Origin: Eggerthellaceae bacterium
GTDB lineage: Bacteria; Actinomycetota; Coriobacteriia; Coriobacteriales; Eggerthellaceae
DNA: 64,000 bases
Reading direction: 5' to 3'
Assembly: GCA_009782605.1 (NCBI GenBank)
Contig: WRIR01000004.1
Span: forward strand, 62,001-126,000
In this document: positions 13,901 through 18,804 of the stretch, piece after piece
How positions within the stretch are numbered: position 1 is the stretch's first letter
Layout: every line of letters starts with the position of its first letter
Notes under the pieces: generated by a model
The model's database searches: none
Seen by the model: the letters and a program-made list of their open reading frames with translations, nothing else
Told to the model about the DNA's origin: nothing
Translations under genes and position numbers: made by a program

Positions 13901-14421
13901 GCTGGCAGGTTGGTTGTGTTGGTGCGCTGGATGTCTCCCGTGAACTCGATGTAGGAGACAGTGTTGTTGCCCACAGCGGCAACCAGCTCGGTCCAATTGT
14001 CGACCGTGACCCCGCCCGGCCTGTCTGCTATCGGGCCGCCCAAAGGCATGATGGGGATGAAGCCCCCCGCACCCTCGTCGGCCTCCTCTTGTGCTGCGGC
14101 GGCGGTGACTTCGCCTCCGGCGAAGTCACCGCCCTCGCCGGCCGCTGTATTTTGCCCGATGCCTTCCGTCGAGTCCTCGCCGTAATCGACCAGGTCTCCG
14201 ATCGGCGCAACGACGGCATCGTCGGCAGAGGCCGACAGGGGCACGTCGTCGGCAAAGACCGACATCGGGGCGCCCATAGTAAGCGCCAAGCTCACGGCGA
14301 GCGCTGCCGCAAGCCCCTTCCTGAGGGCACCCGGCTTTATGCCGGAACGCTTCCCGCGCGCCTGCCCTGTGCGTTTTGATGCTGTGTTCCTCAATCCCCG
14401 TTCGTCCATGACATATACCAT
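1..14421 (-). CDS. Giant secreted repeat protein (adhesin-like), C-terminus beyond the window
   Basis: One minus-strand frame, in phase with forward triplets starting at position 1, carries no stop in the parts I translated or sampled; at least 4,807 codons are present and the gene continues past the left edge. The start at 14421 is chosen for the AGGTGG ribosome site 6 nt upstream; an in-frame ATG at 14409 has no site. Residues about 30-57 form a signal peptide (basic, then hydrophobic, ending VFA-DD). Residues about 130-700 are rich in Asn, Gly and Thr and look like a beta-helix. From about residue 1180 onward there are 12 copies of a roughly 295-residue unit marked by VTDSDGNT, then VVVNDGRY, then an A-SFV segment, as in DUF5011/cadherin-like bacterial surface proteins. 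The unit types recur every fourth copy. Role in adhesion or as a surface stalk is inferred. The anchor, whether LPXTG or membrane, cannot be seen. Confidence 0.88.
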   Translation of the reverse strand, partial: MVYVMDERGLRNTASKRTGQARGKRSGIKPGALRKGLAAALAVSLALTMGAPMSVFADDVPLSASADDAVVAPIGDLVDYGEDSTEGIGQNTAAGEGGDFAGGEVTAAAAQEEADEGAGGFIPIMPLGGPIADRPGGVTVDNWTELVAAVGNNTVSYIEFTGDIQRTNTTNLPAITRSLTVDGMGFKLDFRNNGANTAINSYGFSLAAAPAAGATFTVDNLVVVKTNVGTTAANQRGGHFIGASAGNGTNWTVNLNNTTAPTSGPEAPFCGIINAPQATMNVTGELDWYSGAADVTTVLVMRQYYSGPDTVVNLVGHVGLSSTTDFINYSATRNMNVFSVTDGAQVFVKTENVGTSNAINMNLDTNAASRVEFLVYDAGTSLTVHGNGRGTGNSAGLVSITAATGTGTSATSPSAKFEVKGGATAEFCNLAQNNGQPALVIQGSWTQFVADGEGTSLLFENWGESDNNGAMIRYYAGSNNAEFRASNNAELSLIRHASTSTNRAPALRVNGTDAGFYAESGATISIINEGSVSYTRNNNQGIEFNQNGWTFDVSGYHTSIELIANLGVAIGGNRNNGTISIGEDSIFVGRGWGETGTGATTNCPIDAGTNLTFEATRPLFFDLATLNPDNQASAINCGNNSRFVLTNSDLAVWGNSQSRLTAAAGNAANSSNDPNEGTPYKSWSILSSLTLTGNNFNGTFATADRPYIDNTVDNFGTQGTWPYRRVSMNNANPHINDFIPATNADKYVRAFATVPEGLDYDGRPAWDDEVIALWNITRDGNTMQSGPGQSNSVRYEDYYEVETDVGTFEGVVRYSDGELLHTGDVYEITEAWRGEEDPARRHMAQPEDITSGTVTVMDVLPPVPAELVSPNEKLWVGITSEVTGTWTEDQAAAEPHNPEAAEKLYAVVNSADNIIMDGAEPLYGTLEPGGTWTYTFTEAALASLKEGDKVYFILEDENENANPIVDTPIHDTTMLAAPYLTVSVPALALLHDDAYIGRERAAEVADMGQNSPEQFMELKGLINARAEKLTATSLGTGVSVTSVTPPWNEPSYYDRDAFTLDDWPLGEDYRVRYEADDDKSLNNTGTVTVLPFDQAAKLIGANHFEITVNNASALMARPAVERDPQLIALAEAMARDAAGEDFDAAKVEVLSVAIPADPTVGESYDVTFKVMGSGTNPDKDHKVTIKAYITDGATPVLMVTSPVLVWLGDPADMPQDGYILPDAYDPKDYVTAFFSDEAGAADITDAVTFDDSKVDLGRVGAYPVVYSVTNSDGNSTTATGVVAVGTFVADDNYLLGATSFVKLMDEADASEAAVIDDARAQAYLIDQAATNGLVPVDVMLVSAGGYAAGCAEGTYPVTLGVVAPSGGPATSLETTVDAVVTDRDRLTDKNASDTNIRYTIAASDVADLPVSEAPNYAGTSDDVQLKLINASLASAWKLMDTATPLNATDFPLATLGDAGVFVKENNIPATGGRANQACTVVFGIVGYEDIDVTVTYLLSGTPPTITFDEAPLIVAYDPSASAHDLSPAEIKAKLVAWDLEDGDLWDDVTFTVNGSATATINTGNPAVYSVTYAVTDSDGMAATEATRAIVIQDGRYMIGTDVIIGAKNFVMRQSTVQGGAPEVLSASFAEAYLIDGTAAGMPTVANFDTSGWVQEADPDVYDFDLVVDGFPDQVKAITGTVTDADYISPTTRTTLYVMTANDFTVNLSRAQELVDAGLANSLPIEAQVMVYSLVDGIPAATPQLASNGGFRAEVNADPGYPLEFGARTSSGPVSGVHVNSYGIVSQGEPPVVTALTPLEVWVGDPGMMPTNAISPSSYFDLYEVSATDFEDGDFDPSDITVTYLIPASGPDLTTPGIYTLMFSVTDSDDNVGEATRAVIVNDGTMTVGEGRVLSAKSFVTKTSDVSTVPANLEAEALAKSNARLFDGSDGSRIELGDGTLDSVNLGMPAYGPMAGDYDITITAIDALPEGASGTIDKTVLGKVVDADVLFPEISSPYGPDTYVWGTHADLPRNEAISAALAGDSGVLDALLAGSLTALPGGGVDDPGLKVVDRDGFIDIFSGPDAGNPEYLGIYYFTVSAMDGTSPIELTINVWEGPRPDIAVEKDPPVVLNYPQLRAPGNEWMTGPDGFVSYERLIEGVLVHEDRDGMPYADYEVDLSEPDNLTTAFHGPLNPPANLKIEIFDVSDGGPGTLVPGIPTASGTTGAYKVVYTYTNQDFNQVMDSRLFVREHYTGETAWSEGYLIRALSFVIRSYDVIPSREAEQISDMSESAFCWDYDGNPRPASVASTGGYAPSANDYPVIIQAVPHPATTKSITAKVVDAGDPDNQRPGDTHGDNGATCMVIGTNFRMNTVDAEELASLGASDFAAFEKMIVGTDPLSDTGLANMELWHRGDYAPANMVNRHLDDEDGFIAAAGSLVDGDSFTLTLRCGQDDAAKTTITLFVDNGLPPVIYAPEVRIIWVGDPADMPVGAIMADDWLSSNGRPYDVTADDDYPPFEGLTDFILVGTVGADGTFTESDPVTDTDPVDLGVRDVFQPFAYSVTDADYNTTTREVQALVTKNATLDGDYLIMAYSFVETVKNVDTSDAAVLDLAAANAWRLRNSSETSDPLPWPVDNLLQVTALGGYQAAEGDYDIQVGIEPEPGFYGGMNPIGVVGRVVDLDEIARDFVGDAHIRYTVAANHVAISYNDAVEFCVGAGDPVVDAYLIDRALAQAWEIDGAIGPWDVEVVSSEIGASGPVETNTEYEVVFAPKGYPGIFVTVIFRTDEGNPPVITFDPVDGYPLVFPRTAASNILSLDDLRLHMTVTDVEDDMANIDLLAMTEVSDADGNPLMIDTSSVGVYQAYYYVEDSDGNPASAARAIIVDDGRYTVDTMDGTIIGARDYVIRSADVDGTEAQAMALSYAEAFDISGEPLDVAWTGAPAGYVAAAPVGDYDITWEVPGRMATKDIVAHVIDADVIDMGDKDASYALVANHFRANLMEAQDILDNAMQSYIDWAQARVIPLVPGLPVLMPLVEDTGNFAAALGTYPITFRIDTIPADMQSATIDGLVTQGEPPVLMVDTPIEIWIGDASLPQPAGSVLPGDYTDHLFRVTATDTEDDAAGIPLVVEFTDDATTGPLDKTTVGRYVVHYSLTDSDSNTVEASRVIVVNDGRYTVGDGRILIANAFVTLLSDVAPPFSQDILNKSGAALYDGTTGEEVLPSGIFVYNDGGYSPMVGSYDIVVRAEDDPSGYLDHAITGVVIDADFLDFGPGDPDKDNYYAYGNDITLRIGEAEAILAAADPTAALLDALGAGALKTTPIGRVEVLDPTLADDGGFMAVQGFYTVVVTAEDPDEMARVELTIQVTNGAPPTITADPMPLEVAADLMSTEAATRDMLMKGVKATDDEDGDITDWVVINPDADGAEVLPMIPLNAASVTPITYYVMDSDGNSDEVTRAFIVNDGSIVFDDDYVIQASSFIIQSADVMANSPAEAMSQIMDLSKAQAWKVDGTPATAFVLADGGYCADPADYHPTIGIQEWAALTKDITARVLPEGVAAGNGDVYSITASDFRINIADALALQEMAADPDYNPEFLSRASTTSFLRTGSVLEYGGTPVLVSDGGFATADFAREGEPGYPTIVPITFWVDEDHTATVTINAIVSQGNHPEISLPPMRVIWTGAAADQPAGSFLPEEWDYVWGPTYTSDDSVMADDFEDGDLTDLLLWGAYDASGGFVEMADPLDLSRVGFQTVVYSVTDSDGNTTEKAAKVLINDGRFVIDGDYAVEALDFVMLARDVTGTDDEILAAAKAHAWRIAANDPADEALLPIAVDNLLAVKDNAGYSATPGAYAPIQIGISGPEPGYSGDPVREVTGIVIDGDVIGDDMDGDTRYIVVASHARITIAEAPDYVGLSDEAKALLIERAAAVSFEIAAALADWDVDVLENEIGDADHPIARDAEYLVTFIPAGQPDIRATVTFTIDNGNDPVIEFTQAPLVLEQTPESYLLTDADLKAFMTVMDVEDGDLWDETTVEVAGGAQLDQHKIGVWQVTYTVTDSDNNTVSASRAVVITDGRFTIDDMDDIIIGARDYVIASADVDGTEAQAMALSYVEAYDISGEPLDVTWTGAPAGYVAGAEADDYPITWTVPGRDTTKDITAYVLDADVIDAGGKDSSYALVANHFRANLREAAEILAGAPQSYIDWARARVIPLVPGLPVLLPLVEDTGNFDAVADTYPVTFSIDTIPADMQSATIDGLVTQGEMPVLTVKTPVEIWVGDASLPQPAGSILPSAYTDDLYAVTATDVEDGDLIDFVVVTPDAATGPVDTGTVGRYVVHYSVTDSDDNTVEGSRVVVVNDGRYTVGDGRILMANSFVTLVKDVAAPYDQDILAKSNAALYEGDTGEAASVAPFVASDGGYGPVAGSYGITVRGNDDPSGTLDRAITGVVVDAAFIDSGPNDPDKDNYYVFGNDITLRTGEAEAILAEADPTVALLEALGAGALKTTPTSMVEVLAPTLADDGGFMAAQGTYTVVVTAEDPDEMARVELTVQVTDGAAPTITATPTPLEVAADPASTDVATRDMLMEGVVADDDEDGDITDWVVVNPDADGAEVLPTIPLNAASVTPVTYFVTDSDGNTAQVTRAFIVNDGSIAYDDNYVIQASSFIIQSADVVAGTTAQIMDLSKAQAWKADGTPATAFVLADGGYSAVPTDYHPTIGIQEWAALTKDITARVLPEGVAAGNGELYSITASDFRINIADALALQAKDMPAYGDEFVARSGAASFLRTGSNLASDGTPALTDDGGFKTADFAREGEPGYPTVVPVTFWVDEDHTATVTV

Positions 14422-14985
14422 GCCTTTCCACCTCGGTTGCTTGCTTTCCATGACAAGCAACACCTTGTCAACTGCCCACTCTTAAAACAGTCCCTCATGG
14501 TTGCGGGCCCCTCCCATTCGTAGGTGGCCCCGCTGTCTTCTACCAGCTAGAAATAGGTTCCTTGTCAAGTTGCGTATTACGCACCAGGTCAATGGCTCTT
14601 TTTTAGAGCACCAAAACCTATAAGTCCTGGCACTCGTCATTTTGAGTGGTATATGACCTCACTCGAAGCCCTTCGCCAAAGGCCCCTCTTATGCCAGACC
14701 AATATAACGGCAGGTGGCAGGCTCTTTATTCCATATTCCGAATAATCCACAAAAAATATACTTTTTGGCACTGGACCATTGCCTGACCCGCAAGCCCCTC
14801 CCTTCCGGGTAGGACGCGTGTGTCAGGGGACGACCCCGTGACACACATTGACACGTTCGCCCCGCTACCGTCATTGCTGGGCCGAGTGCCACGGGGACCG
14901 ACTCACATTTTTTGTGCGGTCTTTTTACTCTTTATAGAGCGTATACTAGGGTGTATACTAATGCTGAAAGTGAAAGGAGGTTGCC
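14422..14985. other. Intergenic region between the divergent giant gene and the protease pair; degenerate repeats
   Basis: I see no convincing gene here. It contains the upstream regions of both divergent genes, a short hairpin GCTCT-T5-AGAGC at 14595-14609, a palindrome TGCGTATTACGCA at 14571-14583, and a hairpin at 14818-14845 whose arms GTGTGTCAGGGG and CCCCGTGACACAC resemble a decayed copy of the GTGTCAATGGGGACG repeat. The segment at 14798-14815 (CATTGCCTGACCCGCAAG) resembles the CATTGCGGGCCTGACCCGC family. A TTGACA at about 14570 on the minus strand could be a -35 box for the giant gene, but no good -10 matches it. Confidence 0.5.
14942..14959 (+). promoter_or_regulatory. Two candidate -10 boxes (TATACT) before the protease pair
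   Basis: TATACT occurs at 14942-14947 and again at 14954-14959, 27-44 bp before the ATG at 14986. No clear -35 lies at the right spacing, so this is a candidate only. A strong ribosome site, AAAGGAGG, sits 7 nt before the ATG. Confidence 0.4.
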
Positions 14986-15225
14986 ATGGGCGCAATTGCT
15001 GACTACAGATTCTTCAAAGAGCACCTTTACGAACTGTATGATGAATACGGTGCCTCTTTCCTTGCCATAAAAGACGGCAAAATAATCGGATCGTATGAAA
15101 CATTCGGCGATGCGTTGTCTTGCACAACAGAAAACAACGAACTCGGCACCTTCATCATACAAGAATGCGTCGACGACCCGGCGAAGTTAATCCACCATTT
15201 TCAAGGAAACGTGAGCTTCGCATAG
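14986..15225 (+). CDS. Small protein of unknown function, partner of a retropepsin-like protease
   Basis: This gene encodes 79 residues and is preceded by the strong ribosome site AAAGGAGGTTGCC. I do not recognise the family with certainty. The central part (FLAIKDGKIIGSYETFGDAL, about residues 24-43) resembles the small DUF5678-type proteins, a fold reading wvAi-dGkvi-s-d-eeal; this match is from memory and weak. There is no signal peptide or membrane helix. The stop is separated by one base from the ATG of the aspartic protease gene at 15227, so the two are almost certainly co-translated and probably work together, for example as substrate, inhibitor or scaffold of the protease. GC is clearly below that of the flanking giant gene, which suggests the pair arrived as a unit. 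Confidence 0.75.
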   Translation: MGAIADYRFFKEHLYELYDEYGASFLAIKDGKIIGSYETFGDALSCTTENNELGTFIIQECVDDPAKLIHHFQGNVSFA

Positions 15226-15226
15226 C

Positions 15227-15691
15227 ATGAGCGAGTCTATCGGAAGTTGTTTTACTGTTACATACGAAGGATTTGCTGTTGAATTGGCAAGCCCTGTAGA
15301 CGTTGCTCCCGGGTCGAACGGCCATGACCCAATCCCTGAGCTGAGCGTGAAAGCCAAAGCAATATGGGATACCGGGGCAATGGTTACGGCGATAACGCCG
15401 GCGGTTGCCAAGCGGCTCAATCTAAAAACCGTGTCAATTACAGAAATCGCGACCCCGTCAGGGACAAAAGAATGCTCACAGTATCTCGTAGACATCTTGC
15501 TACCAAACATGGTGAGGGCGAACAGCATCACGGTTGTTGAGGCCATCCCCTCAAGCTGCGACGTGCTTATAGGCCTGGACATTATACGAGCAGGTGATTT
15601 TGCTGTCTCGAATTATGATGGACGTACTTCTTTTAGTTTTCGGGTTCCGTCGATGCAATGTTTTGATTTCACGAAGCATTCCTATCAATGA
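15227..15691 (+). CDS. Retropepsin-like aspartic protease
   Basis: This 154-residue protein carries the retroviral-type aspartic protease signature AIWDTGAMVTAIT, with Asp48-Thr49-Gly50 as the predicted catalytic triad, and the second family landmark DVLIGLDII at residues 112-120, followed by GDFAVSNYDGRTSFSF. Enzymes of this size act as homodimers, each subunit giving one Asp. The family is known in bacteria as free-standing retropepsin-like proteins of mostly unknown substrate. It has no signal peptide or membrane segment, so it should act in the cytoplasm. It follows the 79-residue gene by one base, and the surrounding DNA is lower in GC than the neighbours. Its substrate is unknown; the upstream small protein is the natural first candidate. 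Confidence 0.85.
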   Translation: MSESIGSCFTVTYEGFAVELASPVDVAPGSNGHDPIPELSVKAKAIWDTGAMVTAITPAVAKRLNLKTVSITEIATPSGTKECSQYLVDILLPNMVRANSITVVEAIPSSCDVLIGLDIIRAGDFAVSNYDGRTSFSFRVPSMQCFDFTKHSYQ

Positions 15692-15815
15692 CAAGCAAAA
15701 AAGAACAACGATCCGAAAAGGAACAAATTACGCTCCTGTGGTTCTGGGAAGAAGCATAGGAAGCGCTGCCGATACGGGGTGGCGGGTTATACGCCCAGGG
15801 CGGGCGGGGTTTCTT
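15692..15815. other. Convergent gap, nothing recognised
   Basis: This 124-bp stretch lies between the stops of the protease gene and the response regulator gene. It is GC-rich at its right end, with runs of GGGCGG, but I see no clean hairpin with a T-tract and no gene. Confidence 0.4.
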
Positions 15816-16538
15816 TTAAGCCTTGTAATAGTATATGGCGAGCTGGGTGCGGTTCTTGAGGTGGAGTTTTTGCAGGATGGCGCTTACGTGGTTGCGCACC
15901 GTGCCTTCGCTGATATAGATGCGGGCGGCGATCTCCTTGTTGTCGAGGCCCTGGGCAACAAGCCCGATGATCTCATGCTCGCGCTCGGTGAGCGGGACAT
16001 GCCAGGGCGACTCATCTGTGTTCCCCAGCACAGAAGGGCCGTCCCGGCGGGTCGAAGAACCGTCCCCGCGTGTCCCGTCCCGTGTTTCCGCGAATAGGGA
16101 GCCCACTTTGCCGACAACCTCACCGCCAAGCACCATCTGCCCGGCCATCACTGAGCGCAGGGCCGGGGCGATGTTTGCGACCTCTTGCTTGATGAGGTAG
16201 CCGCAAGCCCCCAGGCGCAATGCCGCGACAATGTATTCATCGTCTGAAAAGGTAGTCAAGAACACGATGCGCGCCTGGGGGTGGGCGGCGATGATCATCT
16301 CCGCTGCCTCGATGCCGCCGCATTCGGGCATTTGTATGTCCATGAGCAGGATGTCGGGCCGCCTTTCGTCGAAAAGCCGACAGGCCTCGTGGCCGTTGCC
16401 GCAGTCGCCGCAGACCTTGATGTCGCCTTGTGCGTCAAGGATGGTCCTGAGCGACGTCCGGACGATCGGGTCGTCGTCCACAATGAACACCCGAATCCTT
16501 TGCCTGTCCGTCGTTTCCTTGGAATCCATAGCACTCAT
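15816..16538 (-). CDS. NarL/FixJ-type response regulator
   Basis: This is a 240-residue DNA-binding response regulator. The receiver domain (about residues 15-130) has the acidic cluster VDDD at 20-23, the phosphoacceptor Asp67 in ILLMDIQMP, the conserved Thr in FLTTFS and the Lys in YLIKQE. A linker of about 45 residues rich in Gly, Arg and Ser leads to a LuxR-type HTH (about 178-235) with LTEREHEIIGLVAQG and EGTVRNHVSAIL. The start is supported by AAGGAGCAGGT. It overlaps the histidine kinase stop by 4 bp (ATGA), so the two are translationally coupled. The divergent ABC exporter genes at 17839-21184 are the probable regulatory target, as is usual for this arrangement. Confidence 0.93.
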   Translation of the reverse strand: MSAMDSKETTDRQRIRVFIVDDDPIVRTSLRTILDAQGDIKVCGDCGNGHEACRLFDERRPDILLMDIQMPECGGIEAAEMIIAAHPQARIVFLTTFSDDEYIVAALRLGACGYLIKQEVANIAPALRSVMAGQMVLGGEVVGKVGSLFAETRDGTRGDGSSTRRDGPSVLGNTDESPWHVPLTEREHEIIGLVAQGLDNKEIAARIYISEGTVRNHVSAILQKLHLKNRTQLAIYYYKA

Positions 16539-17659
16539 ACCTGCTCCTTATGTACGGAGACGAAGACCCTGAAGCCCTTGTCGTAGTCCGTGCGGAAGAT
16601 GCCCCCGAGGCTGCGCACACGCTCTTCCATGGTCGCAAGGCCGATGCCGCCACTGTTTTGGTCACCCTGGCGACTGCCGCTGACACCGAACCTGTTCCCC
16701 CTCTCGATTTTGTCATTGAAAGGGTTCGTGCCCCCGTCGTCATGCACGACCAGTTGCCAGAAGGCAGGGTATTCCGTGACGGACACCCTCGCCTGGGTGG
16801 CATCGCTGTGCTTTGCCGTGTTCGCAAGGGCTTCCTTCACGATGGCGACGAACCCGTGGCCGACCGCTTCGGGGATTTCCTCGGCCTGGTACTCAAGGCG
16901 GACGCTGAGCAGGGATTCTTGCGCTATCGCGTAGAGCTGCGCGTAGGGGTCGAATGCGTCATCGTGGAGGTCGTGGACGCTCGCCCGCACCGTGTCGAAG
17001 GCCTCGTGCAGGGTTGTGGATATCTGTCCCAGCTCCCTCGTGAGCGCTTCGTCGCCTGCATGGACAACCTGCGCGGCCTCGATCTGCAGCACCGAGCGTG
17101 TGAGCAGGTGTCCTACGTTGTCGTGTATCTCGCGCGCGATGCGGCCGCGCTCGGCAAGCGTGGCGAGCTGTACCTCGAAGCCCTGTTTTTCCTGCAGGTC
17201 GCGGTTCTTCTGTTCCAGCGTCAGCGAGAGCTCGCGTAGTTCGTCGCGCAGTTTGGTGTAATTCAGGCGTTCTTTTTCGACTTGAGTTGTTCGCCAAAAC
17301 AAAACGGTTGAGATGAGGCACGCCACTGCCAAAAACAGCAGCACGGGAAAATCATATTCACGCAGCGCTCCAAGGAGCGGCATAACCCAACACAACCTAA
17401 GCAGCCAATTCTTCGCGCGGCAACAGTCATAGGCGATAAGCGGAACGAAGGTCGTAAGCACCGGGAATACAAGGCTCGCGACAAGATAGGCGAAAAGCCC
17501 CGCTGCTCGAAGCGGCTTGGGCACGGAGGATATTTCTTGCAGAGCGCTTACGGTCAACGCCAAAAGCAGGGCGACGATAAACGCTGTTGTTTGCGGGATG
17601 ATGAACAAAACCGCCCCGCACACAAGAAAGATGATGCCTTTGTCGACCATGCGCTCCAT
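16535..17659 (-). CDS. Sensor histidine kinase (HisKA_3 / HATPase_c)
   Basis: With the start at 17659 this is a 374-residue kinase. The N-terminal third has four or five hydrophobic segments and little outside the membrane, as in intramembrane-sensing kinases. A coiled-coil stretch (VEKERLNYTKLRDELRELSL) leads to the HisKA_3 dimerisation region with the phospho-His in REIHDNVGHLL (His179). The HATPase part has the N-box-like KEALANTAKHSDA and a G-box GGIGLATMEERV. The frame stays open to an ATG at 17767, but that extension is hydrophilic, so the ATG at 17659 just before the first helix is preferred; ribosome sites are weak for both. It likely phosphorylates the regulator at 15816-16538. Confidence 0.88.
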   Translation of the reverse strand: MERMVDKGIIFLVCGAVLFIIPQTTAFIVALLLALTVSALQEISSVPKPLRAAGLFAYLVASLVFPVLTTFVPLIAYDCCRAKNWLLRLCWVMPLLGALREYDFPVLLFLAVACLISTVLFWRTTQVEKERLNYTKLRDELRELSLTLEQKNRDLQEKQGFEVQLATLAERGRIAREIHDNVGHLLTRSVLQIEAAQVVHAGDEALTRELGQISTTLHEAFDTVRASVHDLHDDAFDPYAQLYAIAQESLLSVRLEYQAEEIPEAVGHGFVAIVKEALANTAKHSDATQARVSVTEYPAFWQLVVHDDGGTNPFNDKIERGNRFGVSGSRQGDQNSGGIGLATMEERVRSLGGIFRTDYDKGFRVFVSVHKEQV

Positions 17660-17838
17660 GTGCTCATTGTAGCTGAGTTTTGCGTGCGGCTGCCTTCCGG
17701 GGCTTAAGTTGACGTTCGGCTTGTGACATTTGTCATGAACGTGAGCGAAACTCATGACAGGATTCACTGGCGAAACGTGGCTGATTGCTTGAAACTTGTT
17801 ACTAGCCTACGCTTGAGAAGAAAACTTGAGGAGAGCAG

Positions 17839-18774
17839 ATGTCGGTCGTATATGTGGAAAACCTCGTGAAGCGCTATAAAGAAGTACTTGCGCTCGATCA
17901 CTTCAACCTCGACATAAGGCAGGGGGAGGTTTTCGGGTTGCTCGGCCCCAACGGCAGCGGGAAGACCACCGCCATCAACTGCATGCTGCAGCTGCTGACC
18001 TACGACAAGGGCACTATCGAGCTCTTCGGCGAGAGGATGGCCCCCTCCCGCTACGACCTCAAGGGGCGCATCGGCATCGTTCCGCAGAATGTGGCAGTCT
18101 TTGAAGAGCTGACCGTGACCGAGAACATCGATTACTTCTGCGCCCTCTATGAGAAGGACAGGAAGACGCGCGCGCGGCTCGTCGGGGAAGCCATCGAGTT
18201 CGTGGGGCTTGGGGAATACGTGAGGTTCCGCCCGCGCAAGCTTTCCGGCGGCCTTGTCAGGCGCCTGAACATCGCCTGCGGGATAGCCCATAGGCCCGAG
18301 CTCATCTTCCTCGACGAGCCCACCGTTGCCGTCGACCCGCAGAGCCGCAACGCGATACTCGAAGGCATACGCAGCCTCAACCGCGACGGCTCGACCGTCG
18401 TCTATACCAGCCACTATATGGAGGAAGTAGAAGAGATATGCACGCGCATCATGATCATGGACCACGGACAGGTCCTTGCCTGCGGCACCAACAACGAGCT
18501 CAAGACCATGGTTGGCACGGGCGAGAAAATCCAAGTCGAGGTAATCGACCTTCCCGATAAGGCATTCGAGGCCATCAAGGCTCTTAGCTGCACACAAAGG
18601 GCAGGCTACGACGGCAAGACGCTGGAAGTTTTCTGCACAAGCGGCGCCCAAAACCTCAGTACCGTTTTGCAGACCCTGCAGCAAGAAGGCCTGTCCTTCG
18701 GGCGTGTGTATTCCGAGCCGCCCACCTTGAACGACGTGTTCCTTGAGCTCACCGGCACCGAGTTGCGCGACTAG
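17839..18774 (+). CDS. ABC transporter ATP-binding protein (ABC-2 exporter)
   Basis: This 311-residue ATPase has Walker A GPNGSGKTT at residues 36-44, a Q-loop region around GIVPQNVAVFEE, the signature LSGGLVRRLNIA (about 134-145; the usual LSGGQ has Leu for Gln), Walker B LIFLDEPT and the switch His in YTSHYMEE. The C-terminal 90 residues form the accessory domain typical of CcmA/DrrA-type drug or antibiotic exporters. The ribosome site GAGGAGAGCAG precedes the ATG. It is the first gene of a three-gene unit with two permeases and is divergent from the two-component system, which suggests an efflux or bacteriocin-resistance-like export system under kinase control. The substrate is unknown. 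Confidence 0.93.
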   Translation: MSVVYVENLVKRYKEVLALDHFNLDIRQGEVFGLLGPNGSGKTTAINCMLQLLTYDKGTIELFGERMAPSRYDLKGRIGIVPQNVAVFEELTVTENIDYFCALYEKDRKTRARLVGEAIEFVGLGEYVRFRPRKLSGGLVRRLNIACGIAHRPELIFLDEPTVAVDPQSRNAILEGIRSLNRDGSTVVYTSHYMEEVEEICTRIMIMDHGQVLACGTNNELKTMVGTGEKIQVEVIDLPDKAFEAIKALSCTQRAGYDGKTLEVFCTSGAQNLSTVLQTLQQEGLSFGRVYSEPPTLNDVFLELTGTELRD

Positions 18775-18804
18775 GGTTTTCAAGGCCGAGGAAGCGGGGA
18801 CACC

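Noticed and set aside
14595-14609. Terminator hairpin GCTCT-T5-AGAGC
   Set aside because: The Ts are in the loop, not after the stem, and no gene ends here.
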